This document shows positions 62,170-64,000 of a stretch of DNA of 64,000 bases, one piece after another (position 1 is the first letter of the stretch; each line of letters starts with the position of its first letter). The notes beneath the pieces were generated by a model. The model saw only the letters and a list, made by a program, of their open reading frames with translations. It did not search any database and had not been told where the DNA came from. Both the position numbers and the translations under genes were made by a program. Source of the DNA: Pseudomonas azerbaijanoccidentalis (lineage in GTDB: Bacteria > Pseudomonadota > Gammaproteobacteria > Pseudomonadales > Pseudomonadaceae); assembly GCF_019145495.1 (NCBI RefSeq), contig NZ_JAHSTU010000001.1, positions 434,001 to 498,000 on the forward strand. Reading direction: 5' to 3'.

Positions 62170-62916
62170 ATGACCATTCTCGTCAACGAAAAGCCAATCA
62201 ACGAACAATTGATCAGCGAAGAACTTAAGAACTTTATCGACAAGGTGCTGATCGAGGCTGAAGAAGCCTTCACCGTGTTCCGTGAAACCAACACCATTAC
62301 GGCCAATGGCACCGTCGGTTTCATCGAGCGAGTGCCGGGTCAGGAACTGCTGGTGTCGGTTAACTACGGCGGCCCATGGAATTACCGTAAACCGCTGCAA
62401 GCGACGGTCACCGATTTTGAAGGCAAGGTGATTTACGGCAAAGGCAAGGGCGGTTTGGGGCGATACACCAAGCTGTTCCAACAGCATGCCGACATCACCA
62501 CCGTGTCCCATGTGCATTCGCCATACCTCGGTGCCTGGGCGCAGACCCATCGCACCCTGCCATTTCACTACGTGCCGGTGCAGCGCTATCAACTGGCCCG
62601 CGAGCTGCCGGTGTACATCGACCGGCGTCAGCCGGAAGTCGATTTCATCCTCGACAAGATCAAAGAGAACCCTTTCAACCTGGCCATTCTGGAAGCCAAC
62701 GGCGGCTCCACCGTATGGGGCAAGCAAGGCTTGCGCGCCACCGCTGAATTCATCCTGTTGCTGGAAGAGGGCGCGCAACTGCAATTGCTCGCCGACGCCT
62801 TGGGCGGGTCCCGTCCTTATGGGCCGGGCGTTCTGACCCAGCAATGGAAAATGAGCGGCCTGTACGAACACGCCACCGAACTGGGCCTGGTACCCGCCAT
62901 CGACCGCCGCGCCTGA
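62170..62916 (+). CDS. Class II aldolase/adducin-family protein
   Basis: 248 residues. The metal-binding motif H-V-H (TTVSHVHSPYLGAW, about residues 113-126) and the fold-typical GGLGRYTKLFQQHADI are visible; a later His (FHYVPVQRY) may complete the site. Members act as zinc aldolases, epimerases or decarboxylases on small sugars or hydroxyacids. It starts 15 bases after the desulfinase-like gene, with GGAGAA in front, so it is co-transcribed. Its role in sulfur metabolism is not evident: it may process the carbon skeleton left after desulfurisation. Confidence 0.78.
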   Translation: MTILVNEKPINEQLISEELKNFIDKVLIEAEEAFTVFRETNTITANGTVGFIERVPGQELLVSVNYGGPWNYRKPLQATVTDFEGKVIYGKGKGGLGRYTKLFQQHADITTVSHVHSPYLGAWAQTHRTLPFHYVPVQRYQLARELPVYIDRRQPEVDFILDKIKENPFNLAILEANGGSTVWGKQGLRATAEFILLLEEGAQLQLLADALGGSRPYGPGVLTQQWKMSGLYEHATELGLVPAIDRRA

Positions 62917-62942
62917 CCCGCCAATCCCCCGGTCAACACACC

Positions 62943-63030
62943 CTGTGGGAGCTGGCCTGCCAGCGATGGCGGCCTCAAGAATACCGCCATGTTTGCCGGC
63001 CTCATCGCTGGCAAGCCAGCTCCTACAGGG
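62943..63030. repeat. REP pair before the last monooxygenase gene
   Basis: The arms CTGTGGGAGCTGGCCTGCCAGCGATGGCGG and CATCGCTGGCAAGCCAGCTCCTACAG; the standard Pseudomonas palindrome pair. Confidence 0.9.
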
Positions 63031-63080
63031 ATCGGGTTTACGGCGGCCGATCGGTCGACACATAAACAAGGAACACGCCC

Positions 63081-64000
63081 ATGGCTGTAAAAATTCTCTG
63101 GTACCTCACCACCCCCGACGGGCCTTACCCGTGGGAGCCGGAAGGCCGCTGGAAAACCGATTTCGAACATCTGAAGCAACTCGCCGTGGCCAGCGATCGC
63201 CTGGGGTATTACGGATCACTGCTGGGTTCCAGCCCCAACGAAAGCCTGGCGGTTTCCGCTGCGTTGATCGATGCCACCCAGCGCCTGCGTTTTCTGGTGG
63301 CGCAACACCCCGGCGAATTATCACCAGCGGTATTGGCCAAGTGGGCGCTGACATTCGATCAATTCTCCAACGGTCGCCTGTTGTTCAACGTCGTCAACGG
63401 CAACGACGCCGGCCTGGCAACACTTGGTGTGCATTACCCACACGATGAGCGCTATGACTTCAGCCTCGAATACTGGCGCGCCTTCCAGAGCTTCTACGCT
63501 GGCGACACCTCGGGTTATGACGGTCAATACGTCAAGCTTGCCCCTCGCGCACCAGCCGCTGCGCACCATCCACTGGGCGGTTGGCACTCACCCAAACAGA
63601 AACCAGGCATTCCGTTGTGGGGTGCCGGCACCTCAGGCCCCGGCGTTGCCCATTCGGTGCAGTTGCTCGACGTCTACCTGAGCTTCGCCAACACGCCCCC
63701 CAAACTTGGCGAGAAGTTTCGCAAAGTGGCGGCAGAGGCCGCGAAAATCGGCCGCGAACTGACCTTCGGCACGCGCCTGCAAATCATTGTCCGTGAAACC
63801 GAAGAAGAAGCCTGGGCCCACGCCGAAAAACTCTTGCAACGCACCTCGCTGCAAACCGCGCGCACGGCCATCGAACGGCAACTGCCCCCCGGCGAAACCC
63901 TGGACAACTTCCACAGCGACGACCCGCAAATCCAGCGCAACGTCGAGGCCATTCGTGCAGGTCGTCTGCCCACGGCAAGGGACCTGGAGATCTACCCCAA
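63081..64000 (+). CDS. SsuD-like FMNH2-dependent monooxygenase, partial (runs off window)
   Basis: 306 complete codons are visible and the frame is still open at the window end. The sequence begins MAVKILWYLTTPDGPYPWEPEGRW and shows the LLM-class landmarks of alkanesulfonate monooxygenases: LAVASDRLGYYGSLLGSSPNESL, LRFLVAQHPGELSPAVLAKWALTFDQFSNGRLLFNVVNGND, IPLWGAGTSGPGVAHSVQLLDVYLSFANTP. It differs clearly from the SsuD-like protein at 54102, so the two probably act on different substrates or steps. AAGGAA precedes the start. Third gene of the plus-strand operon behind the sigma-54 promoter at 61031, separated from the second by a REP. Confidence 0.85.
   Translation, partial: MAVKILWYLTTPDGPYPWEPEGRWKTDFEHLKQLAVASDRLGYYGSLLGSSPNESLAVSAALIDATQRLRFLVAQHPGELSPAVLAKWALTFDQFSNGRLLFNVVNGNDAGLATLGVHYPHDERYDFSLEYWRAFQSFYAGDTSGYDGQYVKLAPRAPAAAHHPLGGWHSPKQKPGIPLWGAGTSGPGVAHSVQLLDVYLSFANTPPKLGEKFRKVAAEAAKIGRELTFGTRLQIIVRETEEEAWAHAEKLLQRTSLQTARTAIERQLPPGETLDNFHSDDPQIQRNVEAIRAGRLPTARDLEIYP

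Noticed and set aside
1..64000. Mobile element, prophage or genomic-island ends around the sulfur or surface-protein loci
   Set aside because: I found no transposase, integrase or tRNA gene, and no target-site duplications; REP elements are the only repeats of that kind.

Overview
The window looks like a chromosomal segment of a Pseudomonas, probably of the fluorescens group. Base composition is high-GC throughout, the arginine transaminase matches the Pseudomonas AruH type, and at least twelve intergenic gaps carry Pseudomonas-style REP palindromes. I saw no rRNA, tRNA, CRISPR, insertion sequence or phage genes. Everything below was read by eye; no alignment or database search was run.

Layout. 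(1) 1-3086: end of aruI, then aruH and an aldehyde dehydrogenase, which form the arginine transaminase route of arginine catabolism. (2) 3185-9109: a Tat-exported peptide-type ABC importer with a flavodoxin-fold quinone reductase. (3) 9440-9895: a small glycine-zipper protein. (4) 10120-13808 (minus): a three-gene efflux set (outer membrane factor, HlyD adaptor, DUF2955 membrane protein). (5) 14048-21068: an amino-acid uptake operon whose first gene fuses an aminotransferase to an ABC ATPase, with a BetI-like TetR regulator and a divergent AstE/AspA-type deacylase. A near-identical TTGAAC palindrome sits in front of both transcription units. (6) 21210-24537: an MscS-type channel and an AspT-type transporter.

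(7) 24622-41736 (minus): a 3775-residue surface protein (N-terminal LEPR-x-LF motif, DUF4347-like domain, Ig-like and eleven VCBS-type repeats) followed in the same operon by a TolC-like lipoprotein, a HlyD-like protein, a GAF-HlyD fusion and an M50 protease-HlyD fusion. No ABC ATPase and no RTX repeats are present. This is the best candidate for a poorly described secretion system.

(8) 42055-64000: an organosulfur acquisition island. It encodes SsuD-like flavin monooxygenases, three cytosolic DszB-like desulfinase homologues, an SfnB/DszC-like oxidoreductase, two TonB-dependent receptors, an SsuBC-like ABC importer with two permeases, its own TonB-ExbB-ExbD, a heterodimeric ABC exporter and a class II aldolase-like protein. 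Five sigma-54 (-24/-12) promoters with exact GG-N10-GC spacing precede the transcription units, and each of the four intergenic regions holds a TTGCT(C/G)-N5-GCA(G/A) element 85-180 bp upstream, which suggests a single enhancer-binding activator. The island reads as: outer-membrane uptake, inner-membrane import, oxidation to sulfinate or sulfone, desulfination.
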